64,000 nucleotides of DNA from Deltaproteobacteria bacterium (GTDB lineage Bacteria > Desulfobacterota > Binatia > HRBIN30 > JACQVA1): NCBI GenBank assembly GCA_016178705.1, contig JACOST010000030.1, positions 310,001-374,000 of the forward strand. Reading direction: 5' to 3'. Positions 35,767-43,994 of the stretch are shown here, one piece after another; position 1 is the first letter of the stretch; every line of letters begins with the position of its first letter. The position numbers were made by a program, and so were the translations under genes. The notes below the pieces were generated by a model that saw nothing but the letters and a program-made list of their open reading frames with translations, was not told where the DNA came from and ran no database searches.

Positions 35767-36195
35767 ATGCGTGCCGCGCGAAGAGGAGCCGACTTCGATA
35801 CCGGGCTGCCGGACAAGGATGCGGGCGGCGGCGAAGGTGTCCGTGGATTGATGCGGGCCGTCTTGCTGGACGCGATCATGTGTATGCGCGGGCGCGTCGG
35901 TCAGCCGCAGGAACGCGCTCGGCTGGCCTCGGAGGCGAGGCGTTGGATGATGTCGACGGTTCGTAGCTGGCCGTTCTCGTTCGAGAGCATCTGTGACGTT
36001 CTTGGGCTCAGCGCGCCCTATCTGCGGCGCACCCTGCTGCGCTCAGTCACCTCCGCCGCAGGCGAAGAGTCGGCAGAGGCTGGCGCAGCGGACGACATGG
36101 TGCGCCGGCTGAGCGTGTTGCGCATGCGCGGAAATCAAATCACGCAGGTGGTCGCCACCAGACAATGTGGAAGGAGAAAGAGCCGTGGCCGTTGA
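35767..36195 (+). CDS. Hypothetical helical protein
   Basis: 142 residues with AGAAGGA 7 bases before the ATG. The middle, LLDAIMCMRGRVGQPQERARLASEARRWMM, then WPFSFESICDVLGLSAPYLRRTLL, looks like a helix-turn-helix-style bundle. I recall similar short proteins (AVLEDA-x-RC ... FENICEALG-x-D) in deltaproteobacteria with unknown function. It overlaps the next gene by 11 bases. DNA binding is possible but not shown. Confidence 0.6.
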   Translation: MRAARRGADFDTGLPDKDAGGGEGVRGLMRAVLLDAIMCMRGRVGQPQERARLASEARRWMMSTVRSWPFSFESICDVLGLSAPYLRRTLLRSVTSAAGEESAEAGAADDMVRRLSVLRMRGNQITQVVATRQCGRRKSRGR

Positions 36196-36607
36196 AATTC
36201 ACACCAAGCATTCAGGTGCGGCGGTCGTAGCCGATCGTCGCGACGACCAGGTGCGCTGCAACCATGCGCACTGCGACACGGATGCGATCTTCTCGAACTG
36301 GCAGTTTCTCGCGGCCGTCGCCTGGCGTGGCTACCAGACCCATGGCTGCGGCGCGGTCGTGGTCAGTCTGGCCGCCGAGTGTGCAGATGTCGCGTACGCC
36401 AGTGGCGCGTTGCCGGCCAGCTACGCGCGTTTCGTCGAGCGCTACGATCCGCTCGAACAGATCGTCGTCGTGGTTCGCCACCAAGCCGACGAGCATATCT
36501 ATGTGATGAATGGCTGGCCCTCACCGCAAAAATGTTTCGAAGCCGGCGCGGGCCACAGCATGAACGCGAGTCTGTATTGCCTGCCGCGCGACAGCTGGCA
36601 GCAGTAG
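36185..36607 (+). CDS. Hypothetical protein, Cys/His-containing
   Basis: 140 residues. GTG 36185 is chosen because AAGGAG lies 8 bases upstream; a GTG at 36167 would precede that site. The segment VRCNHAHCDTDAIFSNWQF has C-x2-H-x-C spacing that might bind a metal; the remainder (CGAVVVSLAAECADVAYASG, IVVVVRHQADEHIYVM) is alternating strand/helix. No family recognised. It overlaps the preceding helical gene by 11 bases, consistent with an operon. Confidence 0.55.
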   Translation: MAVEIHTKHSGAAVVADRRDDQVRCNHAHCDTDAIFSNWQFLAAVAWRGYQTHGCGAVVVSLAAECADVAYASGALPASYARFVERYDPLEQIVVVVRHQADEHIYVMNGWPSPQKCFEAGAGHSMNASLYCLPRDSWQQ

Positions 36608-36633
36608 CGGGGCGCCGCCGCAACACGCGGCGC

Positions 36634-37086
36634 TCACACGTGGGTCAGGATGGTTTCGCGCTTGCGCTGGAATTCCTCGGTTGTGATGAGGCCTTGATCG
36701 CGCAGCTTCTTTAATTCCAGCAGCCGGTCGGCGCCGATGCGCACGGGCTCGGACTTCGTCACGGGCACCGGCAACCGGCGCGCGCGGCGCTTGCCGATCT
36801 TCGTGAGACGCAACAGCACGTACGCGCTCCACGCCCCGGCGATGCCCCACAGCGCACTGTTGGCGAGCAGCACCTCGGTGAAATAGAGGTTCTGCAAGCG
36901 CCGCGAGATCAGCGCAAACAGCGGCAGCGAACACAGGTCCCACAAGCTGTCGCCGGTTGCCTCGAGCGCCTGCACGGAGAACGGGGCCTCATGGATGTGA
37001 AGCTTCCATCCATACCACTGCAGACTGAAGTGAACGGCGACTACCGCGAGAAACACGCCGCTAGTGATCATGTCGCGCATGCGCAT
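36634..37086 (-). CDS. Membrane protein with C-terminal SHOCT domain
   Basis: 150 residues. Three hydrophobic helices (ITSGVFLAVVAVHFSLQWYGW, LWDLCSLPLFALI, LLANSALWGIAGAWSAYVLL) are followed by a basic linker and a SHOCT motif (RLLELKKLRDQGLITTEEFQRKRETIL). SHOCT is a short oligomerisation module found at protein ends. The gene converges on the small orphan genes to the left and is 59 bases from the GH44 gene's 3' end. Confidence 0.75.
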   Translation of the reverse strand: MRMRDMITSGVFLAVVAVHFSLQWYGWKLHIHEAPFSVQALEATGDSLWDLCSLPLFALISRRLQNLYFTEVLLANSALWGIAGAWSAYVLLRLTKIGKRRARRLPVPVTKSEPVRIGADRLLELKKLRDQGLITTEEFQRKRETILTHV

Positions 37087-37145
37087 GTTGCTTCTCCCGC
37101 GCTACCTCGTACGAATATCCCGAGTCATTCGCGCGTGCTCAATCT

Positions 37146-39605
37146 TTAGCGTGGTGTCGCTGTGCGCGTCGGCCGTCGCGTCGCGGTCGGCGTGGTGGTG
37201 GACGTACGGGTGCGGGTCACCGTGCGCGTCGGCGTCCGCGTGGGCCGACGCGTCGCGGTCCGCGTTGGAGTCGGCCGCCGCGTGGCCGTCTTGGTCGGCG
37301 TGATCGTCGGTCGCCGCGTCACCGTGCGCGTCGGCGTCCGCGTGGACACACGCGTTGCGGTAGCGGTCGCCGTCTGACTTGGCGCCCGCGTGGTTGTGGC
37401 GGTCGGTGGATCTGTGGGTGTGTGCGTCGGCGTCGGGGTGCTGGTGGCCGGCGGCGGAATCGGCGTCCCACCGCTCGCCACCACCAGCAACGTGATCGAG
37501 TTCGACGCGAAGGTTGTGCTGATGTCACCGGCGACGACTGTCAGATCGGCGAGTCGCTCGATCGCGCCGAGATTGTTGCTGCTATAGCGATAGACTTCGG
37601 CGCGCCCTGCCGTGACGAGGTTCGCCAGCGCCGCATCATCGGTGAGCGGTTGGTTTGTTTTATTGATGACCATCACGGTCAGCGCGCCATCCCCGCTGCG
37701 TTGCGCCGCATAGATCGCCAGCCGCTCCTGATCGTCGCTGCGCGCTTGGATCCCAACGTCACCGAACTCACCGCCAACACCGTCGTAGTTGCGGAACATG
37801 CGGAAGGCGAACGCGCCGGGCTGATTCGCGCTGGGCGGATCCCACAGCGTCGCGAGATCCAAGCCTTCGCGGCCGAAGATGCCGAGCACGTCGGCCTGCG
37901 CCAGCGCGCCGTTGATGTGATCGAGCGCGCCCCAGTTGTATTCGGTGACGGCGAGCCGAGTGCCGGGATAGTCGGCGTCGATCCATTGGTGCAGGCGCGG
38001 GATCAGGTTCACCGCTTCGCCGATCCAGCTCTCGTCGACGTAGGTCGAGTCCCACAGCGAGCGGGTCGAGCGCAGCCGCAGTGATTGCGTCGCCGCATCA
38101 CCCGCGGGCGACAGCGTCACACCCGTCGCTTGCGGGTAATTGTGCACATCGAGATAGTCGAGGATGCGGACGCCGTGCGCTTGCTCGTACGCGCGCATCT
38201 GCTGCAGGTACCATTCGACGAACGGCACGTTGCCGTGCGCCAGACGATCCTGCGGGTTGTTCCACCAGGCGCCACCCGCCGACCAATCGAGCGCCGACCA
38301 GAAGTACGCCGTCCAACCCCACACCACCGGCCCGAGGGTCTGCGCGACCGGATCGATGGCCTTCACCGCAGCGGCGTAGGCGTAGGTACGATCGCGCATC
38401 TCGTCGTAGCTGGTGGGCGCCGGATGCACGTCGCGGTGCGTGTCGGGCCACAGCATCGGCTCATTGTCGAGATTGTAGAAGCGCACGCCGCCCGCGGCGG
38501 CGCTGCCGTACTTGCCGCTGAGGTGCGTGATCCAGTTCTGCACAAACGCCGGCGCGATCGCGCTGCTGGTGTCGGTCGGATCGTTGCCTGTGATCTCAGC
38601 GCCGTTCGCGCGTACCCCGTTGCCGCAATCGCTCGCCCACGGATCGGTCGACTGTTGCGCACCGTACTTCGCCACGCTGAAACCGCACGCGCGGGCGCGT
38701 GCCTTCGGCGTCCAGCCGATCAACGGGATGGTCATGATCGTCGCCGTGCCGGTGCGTCGGTCTTGTTCGACGAACTGATCGCTGCTCGATCCATCGGGCA
38801 ATGCGGCGGGGTTGGCGTTGTCTTCGGGAATGTTTTCGAAATACCAATCGCTGGCGTGGTTGGTGGTATCGGTTTGCCAATTGTAGCGCGTGGTCGAATT
38901 GCCGCCCCAGCGTCGCACCGGCAGGCGCACCTCGCTGGCGAGCGCTTCGTCGGCGAAGTTCATTCCATAGATGAGCGGACTAATGGCGTGCCGGCCGCTG
39001 GCGCCATCGACGCTCAGCGCCGGACCCGCGCCGGGCGGAATTGCCGTCGGTGTCGCGGCACCGGTTGCAACGAAGGCGATGTCATCGAGGTAGAATGTCG
39101 CCTGCGCCCCGGCGGTGTTGTTGAACCAGTGAATGTAGTTGACTTGTAGTGGTGCGCCCAGGCCCCAAATCGGCACGTCGACACGCGTCCAGGTGCCGGC
39201 GGTCGGCGTTACCGATTGCCTGACGGTTGCGCCGCTCTGGTTGTCACCGAATTCGACCTCGATCTGTTGCCCGCCGCTGCTGCCGCCGTGGATATAGAAG
39301 CGAAAGGTGTCGGTGCCGGTGAGATCGAGCCAATCGAGCCGGCCGAGCTGCAAGCCACTCCACGCGCCAGTGTAGGTAACGGCGAGGGAACGCGCACCGC
39401 CGTGGACCGGGGTGGTGTGACTGAAGTCGTTGGTGATGCCGCCCCACGACCAATCCTGCCACGGGGTGACCAGCGCGTCGCCGTACACCGGCGCATCGGC
39501 GTGCGCGGGCGTTGCATGCGCCACGGCGAAGCCCACGGCCAGCAGCACGAGCAGTGCGGTGGCTCGACCAAGCTTCCCACATCTCCAATGATCGCTGGGC
39601 AGCAT
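37146..39605 (-). CDS. Secreted GH44-family glycoside hydrolase with Thr/Arg/Pro-rich tail
   Basis: 819 residues. A signal peptide (ATALLVLLAVGFAVAHATPAHA) is followed by a beta-sandwich carbohydrate-binding-like domain (about 30-165), then a GH44 catalytic domain: SPLIYGMNFADE, RRWGGNSTTRYNW, acid/base Glu in FYNLDNEPMLW, nucleophile Glu in LAVTEYNWG. A C-terminal beta domain and a long tail of degenerate T-P-T-R units (residues about 710-819) follow. GH44 enzymes are endo-acting on cellulose or xyloglucan. The tail is low-complexity and may be a glycosylated linker, but no domain follows it. Confidence 0.9.
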   Translation of the reverse strand: MLPSDHWRCGKLGRATALLVLLAVGFAVAHATPAHADAPVYGDALVTPWQDWSWGGITNDFSHTTPVHGGARSLAVTYTGAWSGLQLGRLDWLDLTGTDTFRFYIHGGSSGGQQIEVEFGDNQSGATVRQSVTPTAGTWTRVDVPIWGLGAPLQVNYIHWFNNTAGAQATFYLDDIAFVATGAATPTAIPPGAGPALSVDGASGRHAISPLIYGMNFADEALASEVRLPVRRWGGNSTTRYNWQTDTTNHASDWYFENIPEDNANPAALPDGSSSDQFVEQDRRTGTATIMTIPLIGWTPKARARACGFSVAKYGAQQSTDPWASDCGNGVRANGAEITGNDPTDTSSAIAPAFVQNWITHLSGKYGSAAAGGVRFYNLDNEPMLWPDTHRDVHPAPTSYDEMRDRTYAYAAAVKAIDPVAQTLGPVVWGWTAYFWSALDWSAGGAWWNNPQDRLAHGNVPFVEWYLQQMRAYEQAHGVRILDYLDVHNYPQATGVTLSPAGDAATQSLRLRSTRSLWDSTYVDESWIGEAVNLIPRLHQWIDADYPGTRLAVTEYNWGALDHINGALAQADVLGIFGREGLDLATLWDPPSANQPGAFAFRMFRNYDGVGGEFGDVGIQARSDDQERLAIYAAQRSGDGALTVMVINKTNQPLTDDAALANLVTAGRAEVYRYSSNNLGAIERLADLTVVAGDISTTFASNSITLLVVASGGTPIPPPATSTPTPTHTPTDPPTATTTRAPSQTATATATRVSTRTPTRTVTRRPTITPTKTATRRPTPTRTATRRPTRTPTRTVTRTRTSTTTPTATRRPTRTATPR

Positions 39606-39790
39606 GCGCTTCGAGGCCCTTCCTGGCCCTCTGAAGTGAGCAGCTTTCGTACCGATTCGCGGTGGTGCGGTGCGCCACATCGCGCGCGTGCCGAGCGATG
39701 TTTGTGCGACGGCGGTGGCGAGGCCGAGTCAGAGTTGTGCCGGCGCGCCGCAGCGCAGCCGCGCAGGTGCGTTAGCGTGTGCCCTGCGGC

Positions 39791-40225
39791 TCACTCGTCG
39801 TTACGCGCGCTCGTACGCGCCTGCTTCAGTTTGCTGCGGGCCTTCTTCTCGCTCAACCGACGCTCGCGCGCACCCGCCGACGGCTTGGTCGGTCGCCGCT
39901 TCTTCTCGATGTGTGCAGCGGCCGCGAGCAACTGCCGCAGTCGTTCGAGCACGGCCTCGCGATTGCGCGGCTGATCGCGATAGGCGCTGCTCGACAGCAC
40001 CAACTCGCCGTCGCGCGTCAGACGCGATGCGAGCTTCGCCAGCATGCGCGCCCGCATCGCTTCGGGGATCGACGGCGAAGTGCGCAGCGCGAACCGCAGC
40101 ACCGCTTTCGAAGAAACCTTGTTGACGTTCTGGCCGCCCGGCCCGCCGCTGCGCGCATAGGTCAACTCGATCTCGCGCAGCGGGATGGCGATCCGTCCGT
40201 TGATCCGGAGTGCGTCGGCATCCAT
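39791..40225 (-). CDS. arfB: ArfB-type peptidyl-tRNA hydrolase (ribosome rescue)
   Basis: 144 residues with the release-factor-like catalytic loop GGPGGQNVNK and a basic Lys/Arg-rich C-terminal tail (KKRRPTKPSAGARERRLSEKKARSK), which in ArfB/YaeJ enters the empty mRNA channel. It frees stalled ribosomes by hydrolysing peptidyl-tRNA. The ATG at 40225 gives the family length; a longer frame to 40318 is not conserved. It is divergent from the MFS transporter gene. Confidence 0.93.
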   Translation of the reverse strand: MDADALRINGRIAIPLREIELTYARSGGPGGQNVNKVSSKAVLRFALRTSPSIPEAMRARMLAKLASRLTRDGELVLSSSAYRDQPRNREAVLERLRQLLAAAAHIEKKRRPTKPSAGARERRLSEKKARSKLKQARTSARNDE

Positions 40226-40332
40226 CGCCGCAGTCAACCACAGCCATGCGCCGTTCAACAAACGTCGACCAACGATTGTGTCCCGACCCCGATGCGGGTT
40301 ACGAAGGAGCGTTCCCAACCCGTCCCAAACCC

Positions 40333-41574
40333 ATGACCATGACCCGCACCGAGCGCACCTACTATCTGATCTTCGGCTGGTACAGCATGTCGTGGTCGTT
40401 TCTCGGCCCGATGTACGCGTTGTTTCTGCTTAGTCGCGGGCTCGATCTGTTTCAGATCAACGTGGTGCTGGCGACCTACTTTATCGTCTCCTTCCTCTTC
40501 GATGTGCCGACCGGCGCTATCGCCGACCTCGCCGGCCGCAAGGTGTCGTTCCTGTTGAGCTGCGCAGTCCGGACGGGCGCGTTCGTGATGTACTACTTCG
40601 CCCAGAGTTTCACCGACTGCCTGATCGCGGAGTTCGTCGATGCGATCGGCACGACGCTCGCCAACGGCGCGCTCGACGCCTGGGCGGTCGACAGCATGCA
40701 GGCGGAAGGCGGACAACCGGCGGATAGGTTCTTCGCGCGCGCGCAGATGTTGTCGCGCAGCTTGATGATCGGCAGCGGCCTGGTCAGCGGCTACATCGCC
40801 ACCTACAACATGGCTTTGCCATGGCTGGTCGGGGCGGCGGGATTTGGCGTAACGGGAGTGTTGGCCCTCGTGTTCATGCGCGAGCCGCCGCGCGCGCAGC
40901 AGGTTGGTGCACGCCCCTCGTTCCTGCGCACCATGAACGGCGGGCTCGCGGCAGTGCGCCAAACGCCGGTGTTGCTGACCATGTGCATCCTGACCGTGAC
41001 CATCGCCTTCGGCGTGATGCCGGCGCATCAACTGTGGGCGCCGCGCGTCAAGGCGGTGAGCGGACAAGAGGTGTGGGTGATCGGTTGGATCTGGGCGCTG
41101 CTCAACGTCGCCGCGGTGATCGGCAGCGCGGTGATCCCGCGGATGCTGGATCAATTCGCGCGCGAGTATGTGTTGTGCGCGATGACCTTGTGGCGCGGCG
41201 TCATGCTAGCCATCGCCGCGCTGGCGACCTCCGTGTACCCGGTGGTGGCCGGACTGCTGCTGATCGAGATGGGCTTCGGCGTCAGCGAGCCGCTGGTGCA
41301 AGCGTGGATGAACGAACACATCGCGCCCGAACAGCGCGCCACCGTGCTGTCGGTGCGATCGATGAGCTTCACCCTCGGCGGCGCGATTGGCTTGGTGTGC
41401 ATCGGATGGATCGCGCGCGAGTCCGGCATTCCCGCCGCATGGCTCGTCTCGTCCGTTGTGCTGGCGCTCAGCGCGCCCGGCTACCTGCTCCTCGGCCGTC
41501 AGGCGCGTCGCGTTGCCACGCCAATCATCACGCCGCACGGTGTCACCCCCGCCATCCCGCCCGCACTGGGATGA
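40333..41574 (+). CDS. MFS transporter
   Basis: 413 residues with about 12 membrane helices. Features typical of the family include SFLFDVPTGAIADLAGRKVSF (the motif-A loop D-x3-G-x-x-A-D-x3-R-K) and a symmetrical second half (WVIGWIWALLNVAAVIGSAVI, VSEPLVQAWMNEHI). The substrate cannot be inferred. It is the last clearly chromosomal gene before the region with the integron remnant. Confidence 0.88.
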   Translation: MTMTRTERTYYLIFGWYSMSWSFLGPMYALFLLSRGLDLFQINVVLATYFIVSFLFDVPTGAIADLAGRKVSFLLSCAVRTGAFVMYYFAQSFTDCLIAEFVDAIGTTLANGALDAWAVDSMQAEGGQPADRFFARAQMLSRSLMIGSGLVSGYIATYNMALPWLVGAAGFGVTGVLALVFMREPPRAQQVGARPSFLRTMNGGLAAVRQTPVLLTMCILTVTIAFGVMPAHQLWAPRVKAVSGQEVWVIGWIWALLNVAAVIGSAVIPRMLDQFAREYVLCAMTLWRGVMLAIAALATSVYPVVAGLLLIEMGFGVSEPLVQAWMNEHIAPEQRATVLSVRSMSFTLGGAIGLVCIGWIARESGIPAAWLVSSVVLALSAPGYLLLGRQARRVATPIITPHGVTPAIPPALG

Positions 41575-41624
41575 GGCGGCGTGGCCCGCGGACTACGGGG
41601 ATGAAGTATGGATAGCCTCTCGCC

Positions 41625-42359
41625 ATGAAGGACTACAAACCAGTCAGGAGTTTCGACGCGGAGAATGCAGAGGTCTACGATGTCCTCGCCCAACGCGGGG
41701 ATGAGGACGCCGCCGTGGCATTCCTTGAGTCACTGGCCGCGAACGGACCTACTTTGGAACTCGCGATTGGCACCGGTCGCATCGCTTTGCCCTTAGCTGC
41801 ACGGGGCATTCGCGTCGATGGGATCGACATCTCACCCCACATGGTCGCCAGGCTGCGCGCCAAGCCGGGCGGCGACCAGATATCTGTCACGATGGGGGAC
41901 TTCGCCGACGTTGCGGTGTCCGGCACTTATCGATTGATCTTCATTGTGTTCAACAGCCTCTTCAACCTGCTGACGCAGGACGACCAAGTGCGCTGCTTCG
42001 AGAATGTCGCCGCCCATCTCACCGATGACGGCTCCTTCGTCGTCGAGGCGCTCACGCCTACCTTCCTCCATCGCTTGCGGAATGACCAATATGTTGATGC
42101 GGAAGCGATCGAGGTCGACGAGGTTCGACTCGATCTGCTGCGGCACGACGCCGCCAAGCAGATGATCGAGGAGAACCATGTGTCGCTCTCGCGCACCGGC
42201 CTCCGGTTCAATCCCGTCGTCCAACGGTATGCATGGCCCGCCGAGCTCGACCTGATGGCGCGAATCGCCGGTCTGCGCTTGAAAGATCGCTGGGGAGGTT
42301 GGCGCCGAGAGCCCTTCACATCCGCAAGCAACAACTGCGTGTCTGTCTATGGGCGTTGA
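41625..42359 (+). CDS. Class I SAM-dependent methyltransferase
   Basis: 244 residues. Motif I (LELAIGTGRIALPLA), the acidic end of strand 2 (VDGIDIS), strand 4 (YRLIFIVFNSLFNLL) and a C-terminal beta extension (ASNNCVSVYGR) match small-molecule methyltransferases. It starts 50 bases after the MFS gene. It lies immediately upstream of the IntI fragment, so it could have been a cassette or the ancestral neighbour; I see no attC-like hairpin right after it. Confidence 0.85.
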   Translation: MKDYKPVRSFDAENAEVYDVLAQRGDEDAAVAFLESLAANGPTLELAIGTGRIALPLAARGIRVDGIDISPHMVARLRAKPGGDQISVTMGDFADVAVSGTYRLIFIVFNSLFNLLTQDDQVRCFENVAAHLTDDGSFVVEALTPTFLHRLRNDQYVDAEAIEVDEVRLDLLRHDAAKQMIEENHVSLSRTGLRFNPVVQRYAWPAELDLMARIAGLRLKDRWGGWRREPFTSASNNCVSVYGR

Positions 42360-42403
42360 GCCTTGCCGTAGATTCGCACTCGCGGCCGATAGCGACACTT
42401 GAC

Positions 42404-42590
42404 GGTGTTTCCTGGATCATGGCAATGGTCCTCTACGGTTCGGACCGTACGGGAACTCCTCGGCCACCGTGCTACACCGTATGTCCCGAGTCGCGGAGCG
42501 TATCGAGGGATGATCTACACTCACGCGTTGAATCGCGGCGGTCGCGGGGTCGAGAGTCCAGCCGTTGAACCGAACCCTCCGGACTCATGA
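42404..42590 (+). pseudogene. intI: Integron integrase (IntI) remnant
   Basis: Two pieces of an IntI tyrosine recombinase abut in different frames. Frame starting 42404: SWIMAMVLYGS, matching the core segment before the first catalytic Arg. Frame starting 42438: VRTVRELLGH, then MIYTHALNRGGRGVESP, matching the integron-type C-terminus (RTV-x2-LLGH ... MIYTH-x-L-x2-GG-x-GV-x-SP). The H of LLGH and the catalytic Tyr in MIYTH are present, but some 140 core residues between the pieces and the N-terminus are gone, and the short stretch between LLGH and MIYTH is disturbed. Its 3' end faces the cassettes, opposite to the usual class 1 arrangement. Confidence 0.8.
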
Positions 42591-42662
42591 CGAGACCGCG
42601 CGTGCATCCGTTACTCGTTCAGCCCGATACCCCGCGAGCCCCGGCGTGGGGCAGGCTTTTCA

Positions 42663-43787
42663 TTGGTCCGGATAGATGTAGTTAGCCCGAACTGGCAGAG
42701 AGTAGAGATCGACGTGGAGGAAGGTTACTCGACTCTTGTGCAGTATGCGTATCTGGACATCGTCCGGTTTACGCAGGGGCGCACCGTTGAGGCGCAGGTC
42801 GATGTCATTCGCAGCTTGAACAAGCTGGTACGCGAGGGCTTGGGACAGGAAAACATCGGAGACGGGGACTGCATCCTCCTTCCAACCGGAGATGGGATTT
42901 GCATAGCTATCCCTCGAGCGGCACCGTTTGATACCGCTTTGCGCGTGGCCGCACACATCCTCAACGGGCTTGCAACTCACAATAGCGGTATTAAGGATTC
43001 GAAACGCCAGTTCAGCATTCGTATTGGCATCAACCAGAACATCGACAACCTCCTAGTCGATATCAACGGTAATCCAAATGTGGCGGGCCGTGGGATCAAT
43101 ATGGCCGAGCGAATCATGAACCTCGCGGATGGCGGCCAGATTCTTGTCGGCCAACCTGCTCACGAGGTCCTTTGCGAAAGAGAAATTTACCTTGACTCCT
43201 TCCGGGAATTCGAGGGAGGAGACAAGCACGGCAATCGCTTCAGCGTTTTTCAGTACCGTAAGGACGGCGTTCAGGGGCTAAACACCGACATCCCAGAAAG
43301 ATTCAGGCCAAAGGAGACACCCCCAACTCGCCTGAACTCATACTCGGCGCATTTCATCGCCAATGCTGTCTGCCACCAGCGGTTTCTTCTCAGTCACAGG
43401 CAGCAGAGCGGCTTCGAATATGCGGCTGTCATTCTTCTTCACCTGCTAACGCTCGATTCGATGGACGCGATGAACCGCAGCCCGTATGAAAGTCCACGCG
43501 ATCGCGTGAAGCGGGCACCTGACGGTTCGCCATATCCAATGTACAAGTCTGTCGACGAATCGGAGTTTTGGCTGCGGGCGGAATTGGCGTCTTGCATTCA
43601 CGATCGCATTCGTGAAGCTGGCGACTGCTTTGAGGGGGGTGAGTACGTGAAGCTTTGGCCATTTCCTTCTGAGAATGGGAAGAAGAGAGTGCAGCAGGAG
43701 CATCCCGATGTATGGGCTCGCGTGGTGGCCGCCGACGCGGAAACCGGCCCTGCTTACTTACCGAGTCCCGATCCGGCCAAGGAGTGA
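42663..43787 (+). CDS. Class III nucleotide cyclase-domain protein (cassette 1)
   Basis: 374 residues from a TTG start; no ATG exists upstream and GTG 42715 is the alternative. An N-terminal cyclase homology domain (about 20-200) has LDIVRFT and GDGICIA (both metal-binding Asp), IRIGINQN, then VAGRGINMAERIMNLADGGQILV, which keeps the Asn and Arg of the transition-state motif. Cyclase activity is therefore possible. The C-terminal half (SAHFIANAVCHQRF...) is unlike known output domains. AT content is clearly higher than that of flanking chromosomal genes. An attC-like hairpin follows 6 bases after the stop. Confidence 0.75.
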   Translation: MVRIDVVSPNWQRVEIDVEEGYSTLVQYAYLDIVRFTQGRTVEAQVDVIRSLNKLVREGLGQENIGDGDCILLPTGDGICIAIPRAAPFDTALRVAAHILNGLATHNSGIKDSKRQFSIRIGINQNIDNLLVDINGNPNVAGRGINMAERIMNLADGGQILVGQPAHEVLCEREIYLDSFREFEGGDKHGNRFSVFQYRKDGVQGLNTDIPERFRPKETPPTRLNSYSAHFIANAVCHQRFLLSHRQQSGFEYAAVILLHLLTLDSMDAMNRSPYESPRDRVKRAPDGSPYPMYKSVDESEFWLRAELASCIHDRIREAGDCFEGGEYVKLWPFPSENGKKRVQQEHPDVWARVVAADAETGPAYLPSPDPAKE

Positions 43788-43792
43788 CCTTT

Positions 43793-43862
43793 GCCGGAGG
43801 ATCAAGCGCATGGAGACCGACGCGCCAGAAGACGCGCGCGGCTCAGGCGCAGCGTGTTCGCC
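43793..43862 (+). other. attC-like recombination site 1
   Basis: Inner arm GCGCATGGAGACCGACGCGC (43806-43825) pairs with GCGCGCGGCTCAGGCGC (43834-43850), leaving three extrahelical bases on the left arm and one mismatch. A GTTCGCC box (43856-43862) fits the position of the right outer arm (consensus GTTRRRY). The left outer arm is degenerate. It is placed directly after the cyclase gene. Confidence 0.6.
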
Positions 43863-43994
43863 ATCGCGAGGGAGACCAGCGGTTGCGTAAATTCAAGGAC
43901 GTGCAAATCTCCGACTGCTGTCGGCAAGCGGTCGAGAAGCGCAATGCCACGGTGTGTGCCCTTGGTCTCAGGCCGGTAGAAGCAGGCGACAACA

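Noticed and set aside
37162-37377. Val/Arg repeat frame (RVGRRVAVGV) on the plus strand
   Set aside because: Complement of the Thr/Arg repeat tail of the GH44 gene; no start site or family match.
42354-42360. GTTGAGC at the methyltransferase 3' end as an attC right arm
   Set aside because: It fits GTTRRRY but no complementary left arm or inner stem lies upstream; it spans the stop codon.
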